Below, piece by piece: positions 25,236 to 33,594 of a stretch of DNA of 64,000 nt. Origin of the DNA: an uncultured Tenacibaculum sp. (GTDB taxonomy: Bacteria > Bacteroidota > Bacteroidia > Flavobacteriales > Flavobacteriaceae); contig NZ_CANMMT010000006.1 in the NCBI RefSeq assembly GCF_947499065.1, positions 177,536 to 241,535 on the forward strand. Direction: 5' to 3'. Every line of letters begins with the position of its first letter. Position 1 is the first letter of the stretch. Below the pieces are notes generated by a model, which was not told the origin of the DNA, did no database searches, and saw only the letters and a program-made list of their open reading frames with translations. The translations under genes and the position numbers were made by a program.

Positions 25236-27455
25236 TTATGAGCGGTTTTTAATTAAATTGACAGTTTCCTTTATTACAAACCAGCAGAAATAACCAATAC
25301 CAACAGAGAACACAACATCACCAATAACACGCATCCATTTAATAGTTTGCACTGTTGGAGTGTATAAAAGTTCAGCATCTCTGGCGTAAGAATATCCTTT
25401 TGTTATAGAGGTATATGCTTGGATGATACCTAAAGGAAGTAAACTCAACACCACCATAAGAACTAATCCGATATTAAGTAACCAAAATGCATTTTTAATA
25501 AGTTTTTCGTTCCATAAACGTTTTGAGTATAAACGTAAACAAGTAATAATAAAGCCCATTCCAAGCATACCATATACTCCAAATAAAGCAGTATGAGCAT
25601 GTACAGAAGTTGTATTTAGTCCTTGAATATAATACAGAGCAATTGGTGGATTAATTAAAAATCCAAAAACACCAGCTCCTACCATATTCCAAAAAGCAAC
25701 AGCTATAAAGAAGAAAATAGGCCATTTGTATCGTTGAATCCATTCATTTTCTTTTAGTAGATTCCAATTTTCTCTAATTTCAAAGCCCATTAAAGTAAGA
25801 GGAACTACTTCTAACGCACTAAAAGTAGCACCTAAAGCAATAGCTTGTACTGGAGTCCCTGAATAGTATAAATGATGTAGTGTACCAATAATACCTCCAG
25901 CTAAAAAGATAGTTGCAGAAGCTATAGAAGTTTTTCCAGCTGTTTTTACTGATATTATTTTCATTCTTGAAAATAGGTAAGCAATCGTAACAGTAGCAAA
26001 GACTTCAAAGAAACCTTCAACCCATAAATGTACTAACCACCATCTCCAGTAATTGATAACAGGTAAGCTACTATTTTCTCCATACATTAAACCAGAAAAG
26101 AAAAACATTCCTATAGCAATAACTGCTACAAGTAAAATGGTTAGTAAATGTTTATCATCATTCTTTTTCTTAATTCCATAAACAATATGTCTTCCTACCA
26201 TGAACATCCATAAAATTAAACCAACAGCAAGGAATAACTGCCAGAATCTACCCATATCCATATATTCATATCCTTGATGTCCAAAGAAAAAGTTGGTAGA
26301 TAATTCTAAAAATTGATGCACTCCAAGCCATTCACCAAGCATAGAACCTAAAACAATAATTAAAGCAGCAATAAATAAAAAGTTAATACCAAAAACTTGA
26401 TACTTCATTTCTTTACCACTAATCATGGGAGCTAAAAATAAACCAGTAGCTAACCAAGTAATGGCAATCCAAAAAACAGCCAGTTGTGTGTGCCAAGTTC
26501 TAGAAATAGAGTAAGGCAAAAATTTTGATAGTTCGAATCCAAAAAAAGACTGTCCTTCTACAGTATAATGAACGGTAATTATCCCTAAAACTACTTGTAA
26601 AGCTATTAGAAGTGAAACAACAAAAAAGTATTTTAAAACTGCTTTTTGCGATTGAAATAAAGGCATATTAACAAGTGGATCTTTACTAGGGCTTGTTACA
26701 GCTTCACCTTTTTCGTGATTTCTTACATAATAATAAGCAAGAATCCCGATAAATAATAAAAGAAGAATGATAGAAAAACCAGACCAAATTTGAGAGTCAG
26801 CGGTTATGGTATTGTCAATCAAAGGCTCATGTGGCCAGTTCGATGTGTAGGTGTAGTCTTTATTTGGTCTATTAGTACTTGCCGCCCAAGAAGTCCAAAA
26901 TAAAAAAGCATTAAGTTGTTCAAGTTTTTGAACGTTTGTTAATGCTCCTTTTTGTATTGCATATTGTTCATGACCTTCAGAAAAAATAGAGATGTAGTAG
27001 GTAATATTATTTTTAATAGCAAGTAATCGATCTTCTGAAATACTAATACTTTCAGTTTCTTTATTATAAGTATTTGTTTTTATTTCTTTAACTAATCTAG
27101 CTTTTAAAGCACCTTGTTTTTCTACATCTAATTTTTCGAAATCATTATTGTAATCTTTTTTAGCCCAATAGTTTAATAAAAACTCAGCTTCTCTGTGAAT
27201 CCAATCAGCAGACCAATCGGGAGCAACGTAACTTCCATGCCCCCAAATTGAGCCTACTTCCATTCCTCCAATAGATTCCCAGACATTTTGGCCTATTTGT
27301 ATATCTGCTTTAGTATAGATTATTGAATTTGTATTTTTTACAACTACTTTTTTGGGAATAGGAGGTTGTTTTTGGTAAATCTCAGTACCTACCCATATAA
27401 GAGCAGCAAATGAAGATGCTACTACTAGTATAAAAATTGTCCAAATTTTTTTCAT
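25236..27455 (-). CDS. norB: Quinol-dependent nitric oxide reductase (qNOR)
   Basis: This 739-aa multi-helix protein has the long N-terminal extension of qNOR, including WESIGGMEVGSIWGHGSYVA. Heme and metal ligands are visible as RTWHTQLAVFWIA, HLWVEGFFEVFATV (metal His and the nearby Glu residues), HHLYYSGTP (two adjacent His) and HTALFGVYGMLGMG. It reduces NO to N2O with electrons from menaquinol at the inner membrane. Its start codon overlaps the stop of the RIC gene by 1 bp. With no nitrite-reductase gene nearby, detoxification is more likely than denitrification. It is probably under Rrf2 control from the operators at 28.6-28.7 kb. Confidence 0.95.
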   Translation of the reverse strand: MKKIWTIFILVVASSFAALIWVGTEIYQKQPPIPKKVVVKNTNSIIYTKADIQIGQNVWESIGGMEVGSIWGHGSYVAPDWSADWIHREAEFLLNYWAKKDYNNDFEKLDVEKQGALKARLVKEIKTNTYNKETESISISEDRLLAIKNNITYYISIFSEGHEQYAIQKGALTNVQKLEQLNAFLFWTSWAASTNRPNKDYTYTSNWPHEPLIDNTITADSQIWSGFSIILLLLFIGILAYYYVRNHEKGEAVTSPSKDPLVNMPLFQSQKAVLKYFFVVSLLIALQVVLGIITVHYTVEGQSFFGFELSKFLPYSISRTWHTQLAVFWIAITWLATGLFLAPMISGKEMKYQVFGINFLFIAALIIVLGSMLGEWLGVHQFLELSTNFFFGHQGYEYMDMGRFWQLFLAVGLILWMFMVGRHIVYGIKKKNDDKHLLTILLVAVIAIGMFFFSGLMYGENSSLPVINYWRWWLVHLWVEGFFEVFATVTIAYLFSRMKIISVKTAGKTSIASATIFLAGGIIGTLHHLYYSGTPVQAIALGATFSALEVVPLTLMGFEIRENWNLLKENEWIQRYKWPIFFFIAVAFWNMVGAGVFGFLINPPIALYYIQGLNTTSVHAHTALFGVYGMLGMGFIITCLRLYSKRLWNEKLIKNAFWLLNIGLVLMVVLSLLPLGIIQAYTSITKGYSYARDAELLYTPTVQTIKWMRVIGDVVFSVGIGYFCWFVIKETVNLIKNRS

Positions 27456-28189
27456 TAGTTCTTATTGTTTAATTTATTTTCAAGAGTTATGGCTCTTTTA
27501 AAAAGAATATTGTTTTCTAAGTGAATATGTTTATGTAAGTCTTCTTCAAAGTCTTTTAGTAAGGAAAAAGCGATTTTATATGTATTGCATGCGTCGTTAG
27601 GAATTTTGTAGTTATTTGTTAATTCTGAAATTTTTCTAAATCGCTCACCTTCATTATCATGGTCGCTGTGCATAGCCTCAATAGGGTTTGATATGGAGCT
27701 AAAGGGAGGAGTGCTTAGATGTTCATTGTTCTTGTGTGAATTTGCTATTTTTTTTATGTAAGGAAAAAGAATTAATTCTTCCTTTTTCATGTGAATAGTT
27801 AAGTCATCTAGTGCTTCTTTAAAAAGTAAGGCTACTTCATAAAGTTCAGGATGATTTTTACCATGAACAGAACTAATCTTATTAAGATAAGCTAATATTT
27901 CAGGACCTTTCCTTTCTATGTAAGTATGGTGATTTTGATATATATAATCACTCAAGAAGTCTAGTTCCCAGTTTTGAAAATTTTCATGATTAGCATTTAT
28001 ACTTTTCTCATTGTTATTTTTAATTTTTGAAATTAATATTGATAAATCAATCTGTTTTTTTTCAGATACTTCTTGTAAACTTCTGTTACCGTTGCAGCAA
28101 AAATCAATACCATAAAGCTTGAAAGTTTCTGCTGTTTTATAGTTTTCAGATACTATATCTGAAACTAGCGTATTAGGATTTATATTCAT
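27455..28189 (-). CDS. ric: RIC/YtfE/ScdA-type di-iron cluster-repair protein
   Basis: This 244-aa protein has the ScdA N-terminal domain (residues about 1-60, with YGIDFCCNGNRSLQEV including the CC pair). A hemerythrin-like domain follows, with iron ligands in YQNHHTYIERKGPEIL, HMKKEELILFPYI, MHSDHDNEGERFRKI and HKHIHLENNILF. It restores Fe-S clusters damaged by nitric oxide or oxidants. It overlaps the qNOR gene by 1 bp and the membrane-protein gene by 17 bp, so the three are tightly coupled. Confidence 0.93.
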   Translation of the reverse strand: MNINPNTLVSDIVSENYKTAETFKLYGIDFCCNGNRSLQEVSEKKQIDLSILISKIKNNNEKSINANHENFQNWELDFLSDYIYQNHHTYIERKGPEILAYLNKISSVHGKNHPELYEVALLFKEALDDLTIHMKKEELILFPYIKKIANSHKNNEHLSTPPFSSISNPIEAMHSDHDNEGERFRKISELTNNYKIPNDACNTYKIAFSLLKDFEEDLHKHIHLENNILFKRAITLENKLNNKN

Positions 28190-28619
28190 TGTTATATGTT
28201 ATTTGTATACCTATTAAAATGAGTGTTATTATTTTTAGTAGTTCTAATAAAACATAGACTAAGTGGTCGTAATTTTTATCTACTGAAATGCCTTGTATAA
28301 TTTGTATAGCTCTTGAATCTAAAACTGGTAAGAGATAAATACTTTGTATTAGTAAGATAAAATAGGGAGGTAGTAGTTTTCTTAGCAAGTTGAAGTTCTT
28401 GCTAATTAATATTGAAACAAGAATTATAAAAGCTAAACTTATTTCTACTGTGTTTAAGGCTTTAAAAACTAAACGTCCAATAGATAGACCAATTTCAGTG
28501 GTTACTCCTTCAGCTTTAAATTTTAACCATGCTTCCATAAAACTTATCGAAGCTATAAAGCCAATCCAAATAAAGACGCAAGCAATTTGTATGGTTGTTA
28601 TTTTTTTTAAGTTAGTCAT
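28173..28619 (-). CDS. Four-helix membrane protein of the NO-response operon
   Basis: This 148-aa protein has four hydrophobic helices (about residues 8-28, 49-72, 83-100 and 120-141). SISFMEAWLKFKAEGV after helix 1 is the only clear motif. Proteins of this size and layout recur beside nor/ric genes in flavobacteria, but no function is established. It is the first gene of the operon and overlaps the RIC gene by 17 bp. One palindromic operator starts only 3 bp upstream of its start codon. Confidence 0.75.
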   Translation of the reverse strand: MTNLKKITTIQIACVFIWIGFIASISFMEAWLKFKAEGVTTEIGLSIGRLVFKALNTVEISLAFIILVSILISKNFNLLRKLLPPYFILLIQSIYLLPVLDSRAIQIIQGISVDKNYDHLVYVLLELLKIITLILIGIQITYNNEYKS

Positions 28620-28622
28620 TTT

Positions 28623-28646
28623 ATAGCGGATATTTTTATCCTTTTT
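28623..28646. promoter_or_regulatory. Rrf2-type operator copy 1
   Basis: ATAGCGGATA-TTTT-TATCCTTTTT: an imperfect inverted repeat whose core GGATA-N4-TATCC is exact. It sits directly upstream of the first gene of the qNOR operon. Confidence 0.6.
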
Positions 28647-28690
28647 TGTTTTAAAGAATTAAACTTTCCTATTTTTAATTATGTAATTCT

Positions 28691-28714
28691 ATAAAGGATA
28701 TTTTTATCCTTTAT
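28691..28714. promoter_or_regulatory. Rrf2-type operator copy 2 (perfect)
   Basis: ATAAAGGATA-TTTT-TATCCTTTAT is a perfect inverted repeat with 10-bp arms, in the promoter of the qNOR operon and downstream of the Rrf2 gene. Confidence 0.7.
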
Positions 28715-28722
28715 GTTTTTAA

Positions 28723-28743
28723 AAAAAAGGAACAGCCTTTTTT
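28723..28743 (-). terminator. Possible weak terminator after the Rrf2 gene
   Basis: AAAAAAGG and CCTTTTTT pair around a 5-nt loop, and a T-run follows on the minus strand. Only two G-C pairs hold the stem. It lies 4 bp beyond the Rrf2 stop codon. Confidence 0.4.
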
Positions 28744-28746
28744 AGT

Positions 28747-29187
28747 TTATCTTTTTAATTGTAGAATTTTATTTTCACCAGTTTCTGATTTGATTAAATC
28801 ATATATAGTTGTTGTTTCTAGCATTGTTTTTAAATCTCGTCTAATATCAATAAATTTATGATGAATAGGGCATGGGTTTTTTGCATTGCATTCTCTTAAG
28901 CCTAAGCCACATCCAGTATATATTTCATTGCCATCTATAACTTTTACAATTTCGCTAAGTTTAATAGCTTGAGCTTTACTTTCAGAGATTAAAAAACCAC
29001 CATAAGGGCCCTTAATAGAGTTTACAATGTTGTTTTTTGTTAGTTTTTGCAAAATCTTAGCTGTGAAAGCTTCTGGCGAATTTGTAGCCTTAGCAATCTC
29101 TTTAACGCCAGTTTTATTACCGTTAAAGCTTTGTTTGGCAATATATAATATTGCTCTCATGGCATATTCGCAAGATTTTGAAAACAT
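28747..29187 (-). CDS. Rrf2-family Fe-S transcriptional regulator (NsrR-like)
   Basis: This 146-aa protein has the Rrf2 winged helix (SCEYAMRAILYIAKQ, IAKATNSPEAFTAKILQKL, SIKGPYGGFLIS). A three-Cys cluster loop follows near residues 88-104 (CGLGLRECNAKNPCPIHHKF), spaced like the NsrR/IscR [Fe-S] ligands. Its position next to qNOR and RIC argues for NO sensing. Three copies of one operator flank this gene, one of them 33 bp upstream of its own start, which predicts autoregulation. Confidence 0.87.
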   Translation of the reverse strand: MFSKSCEYAMRAILYIAKQSFNGNKTGVKEIAKATNSPEAFTAKILQKLTKNNIVNSIKGPYGGFLISESKAQAIKLSEIVKVIDGNEIYTGCGLGLRECNAKNPCPIHHKFIDIRRDLKTMLETTTIYDLIKSETGENKILQLKR

Positions 29188-29220
29188 ATAAAATATTTTT
29201 ACAAAGGTAGTGTAATTTTT

Positions 29221-29244
29221 ATAACGGATACAAATATCTTTTAT
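29221..29244. promoter_or_regulatory. Rrf2-type operator copy 3 (autoregulation)
   Basis: ATAACGGATA-CAAA-TATCTTTTAT matches copies 1 and 2 apart from the spacer and single arm positions. It lies upstream of the Rrf2 gene itself. Confidence 0.6.
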
Positions 29245-29271
29245 AAAATATTTTGAAATACAAAAGTAGCT

Positions 29272-30324
29272 TTAATTAGTAGTTTCAGTTTTGCATACAT
29301 GGGTTTTAGTATATAGTAAAACCAATAATAAAGAAAGAACAAAATAAGATAGTGCTATTTTCCAGTTGAAAAATAAATAAACAATCCAACCTTGTAATGC
29401 ATAAAAAGTAGGAAACAAAATTGTATTAATACTAAAACGAAAAGTGTCGATAAATTCAATTTCAGTAACTTTTTTGCCTATCTTTTTCCATAAATAATAC
29501 GGAATAATACTATTTAAAATCACTAAATAATATAAAGGGTTAAAAGTGTTTTTAGAAGATTGTTTTAGAGGAGGTAAATTCCCACTTTTTATTATTTTGT
29601 TAACCTCTTTTACTTCGGTAAAATCAACTTGAGCATTGTTTAGTTTTTCTAGAGTATATTCATAGTTTTCATCATCTTTAATATGAACTACTAAGTTTTC
29701 TAATTGTGAACTCACTTTTTCTTTTAAAACTTTAGCAGAGGCATTTAGATTGTCTTCTTTGTAAAAGTCGTTAGATACAATAGGTTCACCAAAATTTACA
29801 GCTACTTTTGATGGGTATTGAGAAGAATTCTGATAAGTAATACCTACAGGGATAATATAAATTTTTGTGTCAGGGTAATTATTTAGAGTACCAAATATTA
29901 TTCTGGTAAAGCCTTTGCTAAGTGGTCTGACAGTTCTTTTTCTATTATGACTTCCTTCAGGAAAAATAAGTAAAGCTTTATTGTTCTTTAAAAGCTGTTG
30001 ACATTGATCAAAGATTGCTTCATTTTTAGAAAGCTGTTTTATACCATCTCTAATGCGATAAATAGGCATCATACCTAATAAATTAAAAAAGTTAGAAACA
30101 GATTTACTTGTAAAAACACCAGCTTGTACTAAAAAATGTGTTTTTCTCTTAATATGAGTTGCTATAATTAAAGGGTCAATTAAACCGTTTGGGTGATTAG
30201 AAGCTAGTAAAATAGCACCATCTTTAGGAATATTTTTATTTCCAGTTACTTTTATTTTATTAGAATAAAAAAACAAACCAGTTTTGATTAGTACTTTAAA
30301 AAAATAGTAAACTAAGTATCTCAT
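29272..30324 (-). CDS. PlsC-like glycerophospholipid acyltransferase
   Basis: This 350-aa protein has acyltransferase motif 1 as SNHPNGLIDPLI, an H-x5-D variant of the usual H-x4-D, known from the Bacteroidota branch. Motif 3 is LLIFPEGSHNRKRTVRPLSK. The last 90 residues hold two membrane helices. It should acylate lysophosphatidate or a related acceptor at the membrane. It is 3 bp downstream of the BASS symporter gene and likely in its operon. Confidence 0.85.
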   Translation of the reverse strand: MRYLVYYFFKVLIKTGLFFYSNKIKVTGNKNIPKDGAILLASNHPNGLIDPLIIATHIKRKTHFLVQAGVFTSKSVSNFFNLLGMMPIYRIRDGIKQLSKNEAIFDQCQQLLKNNKALLIFPEGSHNRKRTVRPLSKGFTRIIFGTLNNYPDTKIYIIPVGITYQNSSQYPSKVAVNFGEPIVSNDFYKEDNLNASAKVLKEKVSSQLENLVVHIKDDENYEYTLEKLNNAQVDFTEVKEVNKIIKSGNLPPLKQSSKNTFNPLYYLVILNSIIPYYLWKKIGKKVTEIEFIDTFRFSINTILFPTFYALQGWIVYLFFNWKIALSYFVLSLLLVLLYTKTHVCKTETTN

Positions 30325-30327
30325 TAA

Positions 30328-31242
30328 TTATAGTTTTTTTCTACCCCAATAAGTTGCTAAAGTCATTCCCGAAAAAATATCCCATACACCCCAAAAAGCA
30401 GCTAATAGTGCCATACCACCAAGGCCATCAAAGAAACTAAATACTAGAAGAAGTCCCAATCCACTATTTTGAATACCAGTTTCCATAGAAATTGTTTTCG
30501 TGTCTTTATGATTAAGTTTGAATGATTTTGCAGTTACATAACCAATAATAAAAGCAAATACATTATGAAAAATTACTAAAAATAATACTAAGTGAATATA
30601 GTTTTTAAATATATCAGCATTATCATAAAGAGCAATTACAATTAGAAGTAGAAAGAAAACTACTGAAAAAGGACGAAGTATTTTATTGATTTTTGTTGCC
30701 ATTTCTGAATGAAAATGATTGACTAACATTCCTAAAATTATTGGGATTCCTAATATTAATAATACAAGTTTAAATAATTCAAAAGGATTTAAAGAAACAC
30801 TTTTTAAAATAGCATTAGTAGGTTCGTATAAGCTTCCCCATATTTGTAAGTTTAAAGGGGTCATAATTAAGCATAGTAAAGTAGCAAAGGCAGTTAAACT
30901 AACTGATAAAGCAGTGTTTCCTTTCGCCATTTTACTAAAAAAATTTGAAACATTTCCTCCAGGACAAGCAGCAACAAGCATCATACCAAGTGCAAAACTA
31001 GGATATGGTTTGATTAGGTAAATAGCTATAAAAGTTAAAAAGGGTAGTAAAATAAACTGAGATAATACCCCAACTAAAACAATTTTAGGATTCTTTAATA
31101 ATCTTTTAAAATCCGCAATTTTAATATCTAAAGCAATACCAAACATGATAATAGCTAATGCGATGTTTAACATCCATAAAGCATCAGTATCAAAATTTAT
31201 TTTAATACTGTCTATTTGAAAATCATTAGTTTTTAAAGGCAT
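30328..31242 (-). CDS. Bile acid:sodium symporter (BASS) family transporter
   Basis: This 304-aa protein has nine or ten hydrophobic helices. The family signatures are AACPGGNVSNFFSKMAKGN near residue 93 and METGIQNSGLGLLLVFSFF near 250, the two crossover regions that bind sodium. The substrate is unknown; bacterial members transport various organic anions. It overlaps the DUF4159 gene by 17 bp at its start. Confidence 0.87.
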   Translation of the reverse strand: MPLKTNDFQIDSIKINFDTDALWMLNIALAIIMFGIALDIKIADFKRLLKNPKIVLVGVLSQFILLPFLTFIAIYLIKPYPSFALGMMLVAACPGGNVSNFFSKMAKGNTALSVSLTAFATLLCLIMTPLNLQIWGSLYEPTNAILKSVSLNPFELFKLVLLILGIPIILGMLVNHFHSEMATKINKILRPFSVVFFLLLIVIALYDNADIFKNYIHLVLFLVIFHNVFAFIIGYVTAKSFKLNHKDTKTISMETGIQNSGLGLLLVFSFFDGLGGMALLAAFWGVWDIFSGMTLATYWGRKKL

Positions 31243-31867
31243 ATTCTATAATGTTTGACCCCATTTTTAAAGCTTTTTCGCGTACTTCTTTAGGATTATT
31301 ATGAACAGATGCATCTTCCCATCCATCACTTAAGTCACTTTCATAATCATAAAATACAATTAAACGCCCTTTGTAAAAAAGACCAAAGCCTTGAGGTGGT
31401 TTTTTGTCGTGTTCATGGATTTTAGGTAGTCCATTGGGAAAAGAAAATGTTTGATGATAAATAGGATGGTTATTAGGTATTTCTTGAAGTTTTAAAGAAG
31501 GAAATACTTTTTTAAGTTCCCTTCTAATGTATTTATTTAATCCATAATTATCTGAAATATGTAAAAAACCTCCTGAGATTAAATAGTTTTTAAGATTTTC
31601 AGCATCTTCATTGGAGAAAAAAACATTACCATGTCCAGTTAAAAATATAATTGGATAATTATTTACTGTTTCATCATCTAAACTTACCGTTTGTATGTTT
31701 TTATCAATTAGGGTTTTGGTGTGAAGGTTAGAATATTCAATAAGATTAGGTAATGCAGTTGGATTTGCATACCAGTCGCCACCTCCTTGATATTTTAAAA
31801 CAGCTATTTGTTGAGAAAAAACGATGAAGGAGTTTATCAAAAATAGAATAACTATAACCTTTTTCAT
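31226..31867 (-). CDS. Secreted DUF4159 protein
   Basis: From the ATG at 31865-31867 the 213-aa product begins MKKVIVILFLINSFIVFSQQ, a clear signal peptide. A longer frame starting at 31909 adds 14 hydrophobic residues before it and is unlikely. The domain has IIFLTGHGNVFFSNEDAEN followed by LISGGFLHISDNYGLNKYI, the DUF4159 hallmark, a glutamine-amidotransferase-like fold lacking a clear Cys nucleophile. HPIYHQTFSFPNGLP and GFGLFYKGRLIVFYDYESD follow. DUF4159 proteins are often near MoxR-VWA genes; here the neighbour is a symporter. Its 5' end lies just after the terminator of predicted small RNA A. Confidence 0.8.
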   Translation of the reverse strand: MKKVIVILFLINSFIVFSQQIAVLKYQGGGDWYANPTALPNLIEYSNLHTKTLIDKNIQTVSLDDETVNNYPIIFLTGHGNVFFSNEDAENLKNYLISGGFLHISDNYGLNKYIRRELKKVFPSLKLQEIPNNHPIYHQTFSFPNGLPKIHEHDKKPPQGFGLFYKGRLIVFYDYESDLSDGWEDASVHNNPKEVREKALKMGSNIIEYAFKN

Positions 31868-31910
31868 TGTGTATATTATATAATGAAGAGCAATATAATA
31901 AAACAACAAT

Positions 31911-32011
31911 AAAAAACACCAATATGACTATTGGTGTTTTCTTTTTCCCCTTACAGAAGTTATTTTATAAATTAAAAATCCCCTTATTATTTTCAATAAT
32001 TACATAACTTC
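31911..32011 (-). ncRNA. Predicted small RNA A downstream of the AraC gene
   Basis: A minus-strand TATATTTG box (32018-32025) sits about 38 bp from the centre of a long palindrome (32047-32079). About 100 bp later a terminator hairpin lies at 31915-31938, followed by a U-run. The RNA contains a 9-bp stem AGAAGUUAU/AUAACUUCU closing a small hairpin, two UAAGGGGA segments, and GGAAAAAGAAA before the terminator. No ORF of note is present. The alternative is an attenuated leader of the DUF4159 gene, whose start is 44 bp beyond the terminator. Confidence 0.45.
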
Positions 32012-32017
32012 TAGTAC

Positions 32018-32079
32018 CAAATATAAAACGGGATTAAAATAGACGAGTTCTAAATCGTCCAATCTGGACGATTTAGAAC
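32018..32079 (-). promoter_or_regulatory. Promoter and palindromic operator of unit A
   Basis: The inverted repeat GTTCTAAATCGTCC (32047-32060) pairs with 32066-32079 around AATCT. The TATATTTG box follows on the minus strand at 32025-32018. The upstream flank on the minus strand reads TTACTTTTTATAAAAAAA. Confidence 0.5.
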
Positions 32080-32137
32080 CCTTTTTTTATAAAAAGTAAA
32101 ATTTTTATTTTGGTGAGATAATATACTTAGGAATGAC

Positions 32138-32291
32138 AAAAAAATAAAAGCACCAATAGTCATATTGATGCTTTTAGGACAAACCTTTTCTTTTTCATTA
32201 TTGAGTTTATTACTCAATAAATATTTTAAAGAATATTTAAATTCAAAATAGAAAACCCCTTCACAATTTTCACTTTAGATTTCAAATTTCT
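32138..32291 (-). ncRNA. Predicted small RNA B downstream of the AraC gene (paralog of A)
   Basis: Same layout as unit A: palindrome, TATATTTG box (32298-32305), about 150 bp, then terminator hairpin 32150-32171 with a U-run. The stem GCAUCAAUA/UAUUGGUGC pairs fully only in the minus-strand RNA (U-G wobble; A-C mismatch on the plus strand), so direction is supported. It also holds a UAUUGAG/CUCAAUA hairpin, an AAGGGGUUUU segment and GAAAAAGAAAAGG. A 12-codon ORF (MKKKRFVLKASI) is present in it but is probably incidental. Confidence 0.45.
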
Positions 32292-32297
32292 CGTTTA

Positions 32298-32360
32298 CAA
32301 ATATAAGGGCTATTTGAAATTTAAGGGTTCGAAAACATCCAATTTGGATGTTTTCGAACC
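32298..32360 (-). promoter_or_regulatory. Promoter and palindromic operator of unit B
   Basis: GGTTCGAAAACATCC (32326-32340) pairs perfectly with 32346-32360 around AATTT, 24 bp after the AraC stop codon. The TATATTTG box is at 32305-32298. Compared with unit A the arms differ at three positions, each change matched in the opposite arm. Confidence 0.55.
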
Positions 32361-32384
32361 TCTTTTTTATAAAAAGTAACAAAT

Positions 32385-33551
32385 TTAATTAACCGCTACT
32401 GTAATGTTTTTGAATTCAACAGGTGTATATCCAGTATGTTTTTTAAAAACAGTGTAAAAAGTAGATTTTGAGTTAAAACCAGATTCTAATCCAATAGATG
32501 TAATTGTATAATTAGAATAATCCAAGTCTAATAAAAGGCTTTTTGCTTGATCTACTCTCATTTCATTTAGATAATCAGTAAATGATTTTCCAGCAATATT
32601 ATTAATGATTAGAGAAAGTGTGCTAGAACCTAATTCTGTATCTAATGATAAATTTTGTAAAGTATATTTAGGGAGTAAATACTTTTTACTCTTTTTTATA
32701 AAATCATCTATTTTTAAAAATTGTTCTTTATGTTTTTCAGAAGAAGTATCTTCTGTTGTATTTAAGTTAATCGTATTAACACTAATATCGCCATTCAATT
32801 CAATAGATAATGATTCTCTAATATGTTTACGTTCTTTTAGTATTCTAATTTGTCTTAGTCCTTGATATCCTAACCAATATATAAGGATAGTTGTATAAAT
32901 TCTTAAAGGATAATACGAGAATAAAAAACCAGAAAAGTTCATTTTAACTTTTATAATCAAAGCTAAAATCCATAAAGAGTATCCAACGGTAGTTAATTTA
33001 AAGAAAGTGTGTATCCATTTTAAATTGTCAAAGGATAATATTTTTGGAAAAAGCTTTTCCTTTTTATATAAAATATAAAACGAATAAATGAAAATACTTA
33101 GTGATACAACTAAGCTGAAAATTTCTTCAAATGAAGTATATCGTTCATATAAATAATCTAAATCATTATGAGAAAATGTACTGTTACTGTAGTTAAAGAC
33201 AAAGCTTACCTGAGCTATTACTATTATTAAAAATATAGGAATGATAATTTTTAATAATTTGTATGATTTATCAGCTAAATTCAAATAGTTTACTAAAAAC
33301 ATGTAAAGAAAAGGCATAGCTAAGAAGTGCCAGGGTATTTGAATATAGTCTAAAGCAAACCTATGTTGAAATAAATTCTTTTCTAAAGCCCAAGACTGGA
33401 AGTTATTTAAAGAAATAGCTAGTATTAATAAATTTAAATATAGCATACTTTTTTCTCTTCCATTTTTAGAGCAAAAAAGAATTATACTAAAGGCAAAACC
33501 ATGTAATGCACTAATAAGTAAGAAAAAATTAAAAAAATCAGCAGTACTCAA
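32385..33551 (-). CDS. Membrane-bound AraC-family regulator (seven-helix type)
   Basis: This 388-aa protein has seven predicted membrane helices in residues about 5-230. A linker follows, and then a C-terminal AraC DNA-binding domain (about 280-388, with LSLDTELGSSTLSLIINNI and IGLESGFNSKSTFYTVFKKH). Such proteins would read a membrane or extracellular signal and bind DNA directly from the membrane. It has no obvious adjacent target gene; downstream are two palindrome-bearing small transcription units, which are the natural candidates for its control. Confidence 0.85.
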   Translation of the reverse strand: MSTADFFNFFLLISALHGFAFSIILFCSKNGREKSMLYLNLLILAISLNNFQSWALEKNLFQHRFALDYIQIPWHFLAMPFLYMFLVNYLNLADKSYKLLKIIIPIFLIIVIAQVSFVFNYSNSTFSHNDLDYLYERYTSFEEIFSLVVSLSIFIYSFYILYKKEKLFPKILSFDNLKWIHTFFKLTTVGYSLWILALIIKVKMNFSGFLFSYYPLRIYTTILIYWLGYQGLRQIRILKERKHIRESLSIELNGDISVNTINLNTTEDTSSEKHKEQFLKIDDFIKKSKKYLLPKYTLQNLSLDTELGSSTLSLIINNIAGKSFTDYLNEMRVDQAKSLLLDLDYSNYTITSIGLESGFNSKSTFYTVFKKHTGYTPVEFKNITVAVN

Positions 33552-33594
33552 TAGTTGTATATTTATTTAGAACTTTAAATATACAAAAAATGAC

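Larger units (their letters stand above)
31911..32380. repeat. Two tandem diverged copies of one intergenic unit
   Basis: This 475-bp gap (31.9-32.4 kb) holds no credible gene. It consists of two copies of palindrome + TATATTTG + RNA + terminator, about 31911-32100 and 32138-32380. Shared elements are TTACTTTTTATAAAAAA before each palindrome, AATYT in each palindrome centre, AAGGGG followed by a U-rich run, GAAAAAGAAAA, and the terminator arm TATTGGTG. Confidence 0.6.

Noticed and set aside
31868..31909. Upstream start of the DUF4159 protein
   Set aside because: It would place 14 hydrophobic residues before a complete signal peptide; the internal ATG at 31865-31867 gives a standard one.
32047..32360. 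The two long palindromes as ordinary plus-strand terminators (T-runs follow on the plus strand)
   Set aside because: No plus-strand gene ends before them, and their constant spacing to minus-strand TATATTTG boxes fits operators better.
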